Assembly: GCA_019695455.1 (NCBI GenBank)
Contig: JAEUAC010000258.1
Coordinates: 1-7,788, forward strand
Reading direction: 5' to 3'
Length of the DNA stretch: 7,788 nt
Source: Methylorubrum extorquens
GTDB lineage: Bacteria > Pseudomonadota > Alphaproteobacteria > Rhizobiales > Beijerinckiaceae
The translations under genes and the position numbers were made by a program. Positions 1 through 6,484 of the stretch are shown in pieces (position 1 is the stretch's first letter; every line of letters begins with the position of its first letter). The notes beneath the pieces are model-generated. The model was not told the origin of the DNA and did not search any database. It worked only from the letters and a program-made list of their open reading frames with translations.

Positions 1-50
1 ACGGTCAGGACCTGGGCGAAGCCGCCTGCGAGCCCGGTGATCGCGTCCAT
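1..50 (-). CDS. tctA: Tripartite tricarboxylate transporter large permease TctA, N-terminal fragment
   Basis: Only the first 16 codons are inside the window; the gene continues past position 1. The ATG lies at 50-48 on the minus strand, two bases after the TGA of the tctB-like gene. The visible protein begins MDAITGLAGGFAQVLT, which resembles the start of TctA-family permeases: a short polar start, then a glycine-rich hydrophobic helix. TctA is the large multi-helix inner-membrane subunit of periplasmic-binding-protein-dependent, ion-driven carboxylate importers. The identification rests mostly on the position directly after tctB, which is the standard order, and on the short N-terminal match. 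No binding protein (tctC) gene is visible; it may lie further left or elsewhere in the genome. Confidence 0.72.
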   Translation of the reverse strand, partial: MDAITGLAGGFAQVLT

Positions 51-52
51 CG

Positions 53-505
53 TCAGAAGCCGAGAGGACCGCGCGGCAGCGTCATGCCGAGCAGCCGATC
101 GAAGACGAAGGAGACCGCGAGTGTCGAGACGAGCCCGAACGCCAGGGAGAAGAGCCAGCCCGGGTTGCCGATGGCCCGCAGCAGAAGCGGCATGCCGAGG
201 ATCGCCGCCAGCGTGAAGCCGATCCAGGGCAGGCTCGCCACCATGGCGACCATCACGGACAAGACGACGAGCACTCGACGGGCTGATCCGCCCGGCGGCA
301 GGAAGGTCTCGCCGTCGAGGGTCCGGTCGCGGGGCGTCAGCGCGAGCAGGGTCGCGCCACCCGCCATGGCGCATCCGGCGATCAGGGGGAAGAAGCCCGA
401 TTCGGGACCGCTGGCACCCAAGATGCCGAGACCGAACGACATGGCACAGATCGCCATGCCGAGAACGAACCACGTCGCGTTGACGGCGAGTTCCAGTTGT
501 CTCAC
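53..505 (-). CDS. tctB: Tripartite tricarboxylate transporter small permease TctB
   Basis: This is the small membrane subunit of a TTT-family carboxylate importer, partner of TctA and of an unseen periplasmic TctC. The protein is about 150 residues with four hydrophobic stretches: one near the N-terminus (AVNATWFVLGMAICAMSFGLGILG), one around FFPLIAGCAMAGGATLLAL, then a polar linker, then two C-terminal segments. This is the usual TctB (DUF1468) plan, including the conserved GPGFFP-like turn, here SGFFPL. The GTG at 505 is chosen as start because GGGAGGG sits four bases upstream (minus strand, 516-510). The ATG at 523 gives six extra residues (MEREGR) but has no Shine-Dalgarno sequence. The GTG start also leaves a sensible leader of about 37 bases from the sigma-54 promoter at 554-569. 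The gene is followed two bases later by tctA, so the two are probably translationally coupled. Confidence 0.88.
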   Translation of the reverse strand: MRQLELAVNATWFVLGMAICAMSFGLGILGASGPESGFFPLIAGCAMAGGATLLALTPRDRTLDGETFLPPGGSARRVLVVLSVMVAMVASLPWIGFTLAAILGMPLLLRAIGNPGWLFSLAFGLVSTLAVSFVFDRLLGMTLPRGPLGF

Positions 506-553
506 TCGGCCCTCCCGTTCCATGCGCCATTCGGCGTCGCTGGAGCGGATGGC

Positions 554-569
554 GCAACGTGCGTGCCAG
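554..569 (-). promoter_or_regulatory. Sigma-54 (-24/-12) promoter driving tctBA
   Basis: Read on the minus strand, 569 to 554 is CTGGCACGCACGTTGC. This matches the RpoN consensus YTGGCACG-N4-TTGC, with GG at -24 and GC at -12 separated by the required 10 bases. The predicted start of transcription is near 542, about 37 bases ahead of the GTG start of tctB. The sigma-54 activator gene lies immediately upstream, and its likely binding half-sites are at 654-689, about 110-150 bases upstream of the start. Confidence 0.85.
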
Positions 570-653
570 CTTCCCGATTGGCGATGCGCGGCAGGTCCCG
601 TCGGCTCGACAGGACATTGCAGACGTCCAGGAACGTCAGCAGCAGTGAAGCTG

Positions 654-689
654 CGTTTCAGCGCAACAAAGACTACGTTTCACGCAACA
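654..689. promoter_or_regulatory. Probable activator binding sites (UAS) for the tctBA promoter
   Basis: Two near-identical copies are seen on the plus strand: CGTTTCAGCGCAACA (654-668) and CGTTTCACGCAACA (676-689). Each combines GTTTCA with GCAAC as an imperfect dyad. Their starts are 22 bases apart, roughly two helical turns. They lie about 110-150 bases upstream of the predicted tctB transcription start, the normal enhancer position for a sigma-54 activator. The second copy overlaps the last codons and stop of the activator gene. Similar half-sites occur in the other intergenic region (2645-2683), including a shared 10-mer TGAAACGTAG. Assignment to the adjacent regulator is inference. Confidence 0.6.
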
Positions 690-2631
690 CGCGAGTGTCG
701 GCGTTTTGGCGCGACGTGGCATGGAGATGGCGCCACAAGGTGGCGCGGCTGATCCCGAGCCGGCGGGCCGTCTCCTGCCGGTGCCCGCCGGTCTCGGCCA
801 GGACCTCGTCGATCCGCTCCTTCCAGTCCGGGACCGGTTCGCCGGATCGGTCCGGCTGCCGATGTCCGAACAGTTCCGGGCAGTCGTGCGCGAGGAGATC
901 GGCCGACGGTCCGTCAGGCCCATCGAAACCGGCCAGCAGGACGGCCAGCCGCTCGCAGATGTTCTCGAGCTCGCGCACGTTGCCGGGCCACGCATAGGCG
1001 GAGAGGGCGCCGTGCAGGCGGTCCAGCATGTCGGCCCTGAACGCGACGCCGAGCCGTTTCAGGCATCGCGTCAGGAAGACCTCCGAAAGGTCCTCGATGT
1101 CCTCCGATCGGTCCCGTAGCGGCGGGACCGTGAGACGCAGGATGTTCAGCCGATAGTAGAGATCGGATCGGAACCGCCGTTCCGCGATGAGCGCGTCGAG
1201 TGGCTGATGGGTCGCCGCGACGATGCGGACGTCCACGGGGATCGGCGCGGTGCCGCCGAGCCGCACGACCTCGCGCTCCTGCAGGACGCGCAGGAGACGC
1301 GTCTGCAGGGCGAGCGCCATGTCGCCGATCTCGTCGAGGAACAGCGTGCCCGTATGGGCGGCCTCGAACAGGCCGGGCTTGCCGCCGCGCCGCGAGCCGG
1401 AGAAGGCTCCCTCCTCGTATCCGAAGAGCTCGCTCTCGAGCAGGGTCTCGGGAAAGGCCGAGCAGTTCGCGGCGACGAATGGCCTGTCCGCCCGCCGGCT
1501 CGCGCGATGGATCGCCTGGGCGAAGAGCTCCTTGCCGGTCCCGCTTTCGCCGGAGATCAGCACGGTGATGTCGGTCGCCGCGAAGCGGAGCGCGGTGTCC
1601 CGAGCCCGGCGCAGGGCGGGCGAGCGGCCTTTCAGGTCGGCGAAGCTGTAGCGCGCACTCGGCGGCTGGCCGCTCCGCTTCTGCGAGCGCAGGCTCGTGT
1701 CGGCCTCGCGGATCGCCCGCGCGTCCTGCAGCGTCATCACGGCGCCCGTGATCTGCCCGCGCTCCCGGATCGGCGTGCGGCCGAGCACCCAGTCGCGCCG
1801 GGCGATGCGGATGACCTCGCCCCGTTCGGGCGCGCCGCTCTCCAGCGTGCCGCGCAGAGACAGGCCCGGCTCCGGGCGGCTCAGCGGCTGGCCGAGCAGG
1901 TCCGTTCGCTCCTGGCCGAGCAGGCGCTCCATCGGCGCGTTCAGGGCGACGACACGGTGGCGACGATCCACGGCCAGCACGGCCTGGTCCAGGCTCTGGA
2001 GCACGCCGTCGAGCTGGGCGTACCGGGCCGACTCGAGACGGGCGATCCGGCCGAGCTCGATCGCGTCCTCGATCCCCTGTCGGACGGAGGACAGCGAGTA
2101 GGCGAGGATGGCCCGTAGACCCTCCTCCTCGGCGATCTCGCAGACCATGCTGGACCCGATGATGACGGGAAAGCCCGCGGCCGACAGTTCGCGCACGGCG
2201 GCCTGCGCCTCGGCGAGCGTGCGGTAGGCGCGCTGCGCGACCTCGATCTTCAGGAGGTCGCGGACCTGATCGAGCTCGGGCACCGTCTCGCGGTAGCTCA
2301 CCACGGCGACGCGGTTCGAGAGCGTCCGGGCCTTCAGCATGGCGAGGAGCGTGTCGTAGCCCGTGACCTTGATGGTCGCGACCGGCGTCGAGAGCGAGCC
2401 GCGGAGGAAGCTCGCATTGGCGCCGGCGCTCACGAAGGCGTCGATCATGCCGCTGCGCTCGCGCATCCGTGCTGTGGCGAGAGCGGCCTCGAAGCTCTCG
2501 TCGATCACCTCGATCTGAAGGCGGCTCTCGTCGTATTCCTCGATCACGGAGCGGGCGAGCCGGCTCAGGTGACGGTAGCTCAGGAAGCAGAGCCGGATGG
2601 GCCCGTGCGTCTCCAACAGCGACGACGCCAT
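673..2631 (-). CDS. PrpR-type sigma-54-dependent transcriptional activator (Fis-family HTH)
   Basis: A 652-residue enhancer-binding protein that opens sigma-54 promoters by ATP hydrolysis. Residues 10-200 form a PrpR N-terminal sensor domain, the type that in propionate regulators binds a small-molecule effector. Residues 205-305 look like a PAS domain (LQSLDQAVLAVDRRHRVVALN). The AAA+ domain spans about 335-560: Walker A GESGTGKE (361-368), GAFTGA loop written GAFSGS (408-413), Walker B GTLFLDE (428-434), arginine-finger region RFRSDLYYR (486-494), and sensor-2 WPGNVREL (548-555). A Fis-type HTH lies at 611-636 (TARRLGISRATLWRHL). The ATG at 2631 is chosen because AGGAGG sits just upstream; the open frame extends to 2904 but that part does not resemble the family and would overlap the divergent gene. 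The gene lies between two sigma-54 promoters that it very probably controls. It is PrpR-like in architecture, but no 2-methylcitrate-cycle genes are nearby, so the name prpR is not used. Confidence 0.93.
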   Translation of the reverse strand: MASSLLETHGPIRLCFLSYRHLSRLARSVIEEYDESRLQIEVIDESFEAALATARMRERSGMIDAFVSAGANASFLRGSLSTPVATIKVTGYDTLLAMLKARTLSNRVAVVSYRETVPELDQVRDLLKIEVAQRAYRTLAEAQAAVRELSAAGFPVIIGSSMVCEIAEEEGLRAILAYSLSSVRQGIEDAIELGRIARLESARYAQLDGVLQSLDQAVLAVDRRHRVVALNAPMERLLGQERTDLLGQPLSRPEPGLSLRGTLESGAPERGEVIRIARRDWVLGRTPIRERGQITGAVMTLQDARAIREADTSLRSQKRSGQPPSARYSFADLKGRSPALRRARDTALRFAATDITVLISGESGTGKELFAQAIHRASRRADRPFVAANCSAFPETLLESELFGYEEGAFSGSRRGGKPGLFEAAHTGTLFLDEIGDMALALQTRLLRVLQEREVVRLGGTAPIPVDVRIVAATHQPLDALIAERRFRSDLYYRLNILRLTVPPLRDRSEDIEDLSEVFLTRCLKRLGVAFRADMLDRLHGALSAYAWPGNVRELENICERLAVLLAGFDGPDGPSADLLAHDCPELFGHRQPDRSGEPVPDWKERIDEVLAETGGHRQETARRLGISRATLWRHLHATSRQNADTRVLRET

Positions 2632-2644
2632 CGCACCTCCTCCC

Positions 2645-2683
2645 GTGTTGCAGCCGTGTTTCAGCCGTCCTGGTGAAACGTAG
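2645..2683. promoter_or_regulatory. Probable activator binding sites (UAS) in the divergent intergenic region
   Basis: The region holds an 11-base tandem repeat with one mismatch: GTGTTGCAGCC (2645-2655) and GTGTTTCAGCC (2656-2666). It also holds an inverted pair GTTTCA (2658-2663), N10, TGAAAC (2674-2679). The 10-mer TGAAACGTAG (2674-2683) occurs again on the minus strand at 682-673, in the tctBA enhancer region. The sites lie about 90-130 bases upstream of the predicted start at 2773, suitable for sigma-54 activation to the right. They are also only 14-52 bases upstream of the regulator's own ATG, so binding could repress the regulator's transcription. The half-sites are seen; the bound protein is inferred. 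Confidence 0.6.
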
Positions 2684-2745
2684 CACGGACACGAGGCGAG
2701 AGGGCAAGACGAGGTGCTACGGGCGGCGGCTCGGGCGCCGAACCG

Positions 2746-2761
2746 CTGGCACGGTGATTGC
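2746..2761 (+). promoter_or_regulatory. Sigma-54 (-24/-12) promoter of the catabolic operon
   Basis: CTGGCACGGTGATTGC matches the RpoN consensus YTGGCACG-N4-TTGC, with correct 10-base spacing between GG (2748-2749) and GC (2760-2761). It shares the GG, CACG and TTGC cores with the promoter at 569-554. The predicted transcription start is near 2773, only about four bases before the ATG at 2777, so the transcript would be almost leaderless. Confidence 0.85.
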
Positions 2762-2776
2762 CGAACAGCGCTCGTG

Positions 2777-4741
2777 ATGAGCCCGCACCCCTTCCCGACG
2801 CTGTTCTCGCCGGTCCGGCTCGGACCGAAGACCGCGAAGAACCGCGTGATGCGGGTCGCGACCACGTCGAACCTGGCGGAACGGAGCCGGGTCAAAGCCC
2901 GCATGCTGGCGTTCTACCGGACGGTGGCGCAGGGCGGCGCGGGCACGATCGTCAGCGAGGCCGTGCGTCTGCACCCGTCCGAGGCCGTGGTCCCGAACGC
3001 CATCCCTCTTTTCGACCGCGAGACGATCCCGGGCTTGCGACGCATCTCCGACGCGCTGCACGAGGCGGGCTCGCTCTTCATCGTCCAGCTCAACCACGGC
3101 GGACGCCAGCATCTCGGCCGCCGCGTCGGCACGCTGATCGCGCCCTCCGAGATCGCCTGCCCGCGCAGCGGAGGCACGCCGCACGCGCTCACGACGCGCG
3201 AGGTCGAGGACATGGTCGACTGGTTCGCGAGCGCGGCCGTGAACGCGCGCGACGCCGACGCCGACGGGGTCGAGATCCACGGGGCGCAGGGGCACCTGAT
3301 CGGCCAGTTCGTGTCGCCCTTCTCGAACACGCGTACCGACCGGTACGGCGGCTCGGCTGAGAACCGGCTGCGCTTTCCGCGCGAGATCCTGCGGACGGTC
3401 CGTCACCGCCTCGGCCCGGGTTCGGTCGTCGGCTATCGGATGGGCGTCGAGGAATTCACCCGCGGCGGCATCACGATCGACGACGCGTGCGAGATCGCCC
3501 GGACCTTCGCGGCCGAGGGACTCGTCGACTACATCTCTCTGAGCCAGGGCAACTTCAACACGATCGAGACGCACCTCCCCGATCGCCATTGGCCGCAGGA
3601 AAGCTATCGGGACATCCAGCGGCGCATCAAGGAAGCGGTCGGCGACACGATCGTCGTGCAGAGCACCCGCATCCAGATGCCCGAGCAGGCCGAAGACATC
3701 GTCGCCTCCGGGGACGGCGACATGGTCGGGCTCTGCCGCGCGCTGATCGTGGATCCCGAATGGCCTCGGAAGGCCGAGCAAGGCCGGCGCCACGAGATCC
3801 GGCGCTGCATCGCCTGCAACCAGTGCTGGGACTGGATCTCGTCCGGCGAGCCCATCGCCTGCGCGACGAACCCGGTCGCCGGCCGCGAGCACGCCTTCCG
3901 CCATCGTTCGCCGGCGCCGCCGACGCGCATCGTCGTCGTCGGCGGCGGGCCCGCCGGCATGGAGGCCGCCCGGATCGCGGCCGAGCGCGGCCACGCCGTG
4001 ACGCTCTACGAACGATCGCACGTGCTGGGCGGCAAGCTCGCGCAGTCGCATCGCCTGCCGAACAACGCCGAATTGCGCCACCTCCTGGATTTCCGGATCC
4101 CCGAGATGGATCGCAAAGGCGTCGAGGTGCGGCTCGGCCACGAGGCGACCCTCGCCGACATCCAGCGCGACTCGCCCTACGCCATCATCGTCGCGGCAGG
4201 CGCGCAGGCCTTGCCTCCCACGTTGCCGGGCGACGGGTCCGTGCCCGTCATCGCCGCGACGGGGCCGGACGACCTCAAGAGCGTCCCGTCGCTCGGCCGC
4301 AACCTCATCCTGATGGACGAGGACGGGTACTTCTGGGGTTCTGCCATCGCCGAGGCCGCGGCCGCGCTCGCGGTGGGCTACGGCCTCTCCTTCACGGTTG
4401 CGACCCGGTTCTTCGAACACTTCCGCGAACTGCCGATGGTGTCTCGCATCGCGACGCTCCGGGCCCTGGACGAGGCCGGCACGGACCTGCGGACGTCCAT
4501 GTTCGTCGACCGCGTCGAGGACGGGGCGGCGGTCGTGAAGCATTACCTCACGGGCCGCGAGGAGCGGCTGGAGCGGACGGCCGCCATTCTTTGGACCGGC
4601 CACCAGCGGGCCCGGTCCGGCCTCCAGGCGCAGCTCAAGGCGGCCGGGTTCGACCGGACCTACCTCGTCGGCGATGCCTACGCGCCGCGCCGCCTGCCGG
4701 TCGCGCTCGTGGAAGCCCACACCGTGGCCCGCCAGGTCTGA
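2777..4741 (+). CDS. TMADH / 2,4-dienoyl-CoA-reductase-like FMN, 4Fe-4S, FAD oxidoreductase
   Basis: A 654-residue multi-domain flavoenzyme. Residues 1-335 are an Old-Yellow-Enzyme-type TIM barrel (FPTLFSPVRLGPKTAKNRVM at the N-terminus, NHGG with H107, SPFSNTRTDRYGG near 177-189). The 4Fe-4S ligands are C344, C347, C350 and C362; C-x2-C-x2-C is the trimethylamine-dehydrogenase pattern, not the C-x2-C-x3-C common in dienoyl-CoA reductases. A dinucleotide-binding motif VVGGGPAG (387-394) starts the FAD/ADP-binding part. The second nucleotide fold (about 480-590, NLILMDEDGYFWG) lacks a GxGxxG motif, as in TMADH-like enzymes, so NAD(P)H use is doubtful. The barrel motif reads HGAQGHL (168-174), with Gln and His where many relatives have His and Tyr. 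It is the first gene of the operon and has no Shine-Dalgarno; GTG 2774 is an in-frame alternative start. It may reduce an enoate or oxidise/demethylate the substrate; the reaction is not determined. Confidence 0.87.
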   Translation: MSPHPFPTLFSPVRLGPKTAKNRVMRVATTSNLAERSRVKARMLAFYRTVAQGGAGTIVSEAVRLHPSEAVVPNAIPLFDRETIPGLRRISDALHEAGSLFIVQLNHGGRQHLGRRVGTLIAPSEIACPRSGGTPHALTTREVEDMVDWFASAAVNARDADADGVEIHGAQGHLIGQFVSPFSNTRTDRYGGSAENRLRFPREILRTVRHRLGPGSVVGYRMGVEEFTRGGITIDDACEIARTFAAEGLVDYISLSQGNFNTIETHLPDRHWPQESYRDIQRRIKEAVGDTIVVQSTRIQMPEQAEDIVASGDGDMVGLCRALIVDPEWPRKAEQGRRHEIRRCIACNQCWDWISSGEPIACATNPVAGREHAFRHRSPAPPTRIVVVGGGPAGMEAARIAAERGHAVTLYERSHVLGGKLAQSHRLPNNAELRHLLDFRIPEMDRKGVEVRLGHEATLADIQRDSPYAIIVAAGAQALPPTLPGDGSVPVIAATGPDDLKSVPSLGRNLILMDEDGYFWGSAIAEAAAALAVGYGLSFTVATRFFEHFRELPMVSRIATLRALDEAGTDLRTSMFVDRVEDGAAVVKHYLTGREERLERTAAILWTGHQRARSGLQAQLKAAGFDRTYLVGDAYAPRRLPVALVEAHTVARQV

Positions 4742-4766
4742 CAGGCGGCCGGAGGAGACGAACACA

Positions 4767-5193
4767 ATGCCTCTCGTGAAGCACGTCATCGACGCCCGAA
4801 CGGCCAAGCGAATGATCAAGGCCGCGGTCGTGAAGGCCGAGGAACTCGACAAGAAGATGTGCATCGCGATCGTCAACGATGCGGGCCAGCTCAAGTCGTT
4901 CCTGGCCATGGACGGCGCGCCGCATCTCGCCATCGGCATTTCGCAGGACAAGGCCTACACGGCGAGCTCCTTCGGCATCGCGACCCATGTCTGGTGGGAT
5001 TTCGTGAAAAACGATCCGCCGCTTCTCCACGGCATCACCCACACGCCGCGGCTCACGATCTTCGGAGGCGGCTACCCCCATCCGCATCGACGGCGAGATG
5101 ATCGGCGCGCTGGGCGTCAGCGGAGGCCACTACTCCGAGGACATGGAGGTGGCGCGCGCGGCCCTTACGGCCGTCGACGCGGACATCACGTAA
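4767..5193 (+). pseudogene. GlcG/HbpS-family protein, interrupted by an apparent one-base frameshift
   Basis: The start is clear: GGAGGAG nine bases before ATG 4767. The protein reads MPLVKHVIDARTAKRMIKAA and runs as a GlcG/HbpS (DUF336) domain to FGGGYP at codon 104. At a run of five C (5075-5079) the family sequence jumps to the +1 frame: skipping one C gives IRIDGEMIGALGVSGG and a normal end at TAA 5191-5193. The restored protein is 141 residues, the usual family length. In the written frame there is no stop; the arginine-rich translation runs on into the downstream CoA-transferase. A single extra C, real mutation or sequencing error, explains this best. Family members bind haem or small ligands and are common beside oxidation and carboxylate-catabolism genes, but their exact role is poorly known. 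The gene sits 25 bases after the flavoenzyme and 32 before the CoA-transferase. Confidence 0.85.
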
Positions 5194-5225
5194 CCGTTCC
5201 AACCCGCCGATCGAAGAGACCCGCC

Positions 5226-6473
5226 ATGCCGGACGAAGCCCTGCCCGACACCACCCATCCCGGACCGCTGTCGGACCTGCGCGTGATCGAGATGGGGCAG
5301 CTCATCGCCGGTCCGTTCTGCGGACAATTGATGGCGGATTTCGGCGCCGAGGTGATCAAGGTCGAACAGCCCGGCGCGGGCGATCCGATGCGCGAATGGG
5401 GCCGCGAGAAGCCTCACGGCCAGTCGCTGTGGTGGCCCGTGATCGCGCGCGGCAAGAAGTCGATCGAGGTGAACGCCCGCGTGCCGGACGGTCAGGCCGT
5501 GATCCGCGAGCTCGTGAGCCGCTCGGACGTCCTGATCGAGAACTTCCGGCCCGGTACGATGGAGAAGTGGGGTCTCGGTTACGACGACCTCGCCGCCATC
5601 AATCCGCGGCTCGTGATGATCCGCGTCTCGGGCTACGGCCAGGACGGGCCGTACTCGAAGAACGCGGGCTACGGTGCCATCGGAGAGGCCATGGGTGGCC
5701 TCCGCTACGTGGTCGGCGATCCGTCGAACCCGCCGTCGCGGGCCGGCATCTCGATCGGCGACACGCTGGCCGCGACCTTCGCCTGCCTCGGGGGCATCAT
5801 GGCGATCCATGCCCGGCAGCGCACGGGGCGCGGCCAGATCGTCGACAGCGCGATCTACGAGGCCGTCCTCGCCGTGATGGAGAACCTCGTCACCGAATAC
5901 GACAGCGGCGGCTACATTCGAGAGCGGACGGGTTCGATCCTGCCTGCCATCGCGCCCTCCAACGTCTACCCGACGAAGTCCGGCGTGTTCGTGCTGATCG
6001 CCGCGAACCAGGACACGGTCTTCCGGCGTCTCGCCGAGGTCATGGGACGGCCCGAGCTCGGGTCGGATCCCAGCTATGCCACCCACACGGCCCGCGGCCA
6101 TCGCCAGGCCGAGCTGGACGCGATGATCTCGGCCTGGACGGCGACGCTCGACCGCGAGGAGCTCGGCCGCCTGCTCGACGAAGCGGGCGTCCCGCGGGGC
6201 GACATCTACCGGGCGCCCGAGATGCTGGAGGATGCCCATTTCAAGGCGCGCAAGACCATCGTCGAGGTGGCGCACCCGCTTCTCGGCAGCCTGAAGATGC
6301 AGAACGTCGCTCCCCGGCTGTCCGCGACGCCGGGCGAGGTGCGTCGGGCCGGGCCGACGCTCGGCGAACACAACGACGAGATCTTCGACGGTCTGCTCGG
6401 GCTCGGCCCGGATCGCATCGCGGAGCTCGCGGAGCGCGGCGTGATCGGCGGGATGCCACGGCAGGCGGCCTGA
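5226..6473 (+). CDS. CaiB/BaiF-type (class III) acyl-CoA transferase
   Basis: A 415-residue CoA-transferase of the formyl-CoA transferase fold; the length is typical. It probably moves CoA from a donor such as succinyl-CoA or acetyl-CoA onto the imported carboxylate. The N-terminal Rossmann-like part is canonical (LRVIEMGQLIAGPFCGQLMA, then DFGAEVIKVEQP). It is followed by the family motifs DVLIENFRPGTMEKWGLGY and RVSGYGQDGPY. The likely catalytic aspartate is D179 in AGISIGDTLA, which forms an acyl-anhydride intermediate in this family. TGRGQIVDSAIYEAV follows as expected. The ATG at 5226 is weakly supported by GAAGAGA upstream; the open frame extends further left only because of the frameshift in the preceding gene. 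Its stop overlaps the ribosome-binding site of the next gene (TGAGGAGA), so the two are tightly coupled. The acceptor acid cannot be assigned from sequence; the neighbouring lyase suggests a branched 3-hydroxy or related dicarboxylic acid. Confidence 0.92.
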   Translation: MPDEALPDTTHPGPLSDLRVIEMGQLIAGPFCGQLMADFGAEVIKVEQPGAGDPMREWGREKPHGQSLWWPVIARGKKSIEVNARVPDGQAVIRELVSRSDVLIENFRPGTMEKWGLGYDDLAAINPRLVMIRVSGYGQDGPYSKNAGYGAIGEAMGGLRYVVGDPSNPPSRAGISIGDTLAATFACLGGIMAIHARQRTGRGQIVDSAIYEAVLAVMENLVTEYDSGGYIRERTGSILPAIAPSNVYPTKSGVFVLIAANQDTVFRRLAEVMGRPELGSDPSYATHTARGHRQAELDAMISAWTATLDREELGRLLDEAGVPRGDIYRAPEMLEDAHFKARKTIVEVAHPLLGSLKMQNVAPRLSATPGEVRRAGPTLGEHNDEIFDGLLGLGPDRIAELAERGVIGGMPRQAA

Positions 6474-6484
6474 GGAGACGCCCG

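Noticed and set aside
639..654. Short hairpin GCAGC-AGTGAA-GCTGC as a terminator after the activator gene
   Set aside because: Stem of only five pairs and no T-tract in the minus-strand direction.
914..2707. Second long minus-strand open frame overlapping the activator gene
   Set aside because: Arginine/proline-rich out-of-frame translation of the activator gene, with no domain content.
2684..2745. IHF site between the enhancer and the right-hand sigma-54 promoter
   Set aside because: IHF would be expected in many sigma-54 systems, but this GC-rich stretch has no match to WATCAAN4TTR.
2632..2904. N-terminal extension of the activator frame to an ATG at 2904
   Set aside because: The extra 91 residues do not resemble a sensor domain, would cover the enhancer sites and the divergent sigma-54 promoter, and overlap the flavoenzyme gene. 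A strong Shine-Dalgarno precedes the ATG at 2631.
2717..4951. Long minus-strand open frame (744 codons) opposite the flavoenzyme gene
   Set aside because: Asp/Arg/Ala/Val-rich antisense shadow typical of high-GC coding DNA; no recognisable domain, and the plus strand encodes a clear conserved enzyme.
4767..6473. A genuine GlcG/HbpS-CoA-transferase fusion protein
   Set aside because: The linking stretch 5080-5225 in the open frame is arginine-rich and unlike any family, while the +1 frame restores a conserved HbpS C-terminus with a stop before a proper CoA-transferase start.
5396..6484. N-terminal extension of the lyase frame back to 5396
   Set aside because: This part is an Arg/Ala-rich shadow of the CoA-transferase gene; the lyase has a good ribosome-binding site and a family-like start at 6485.
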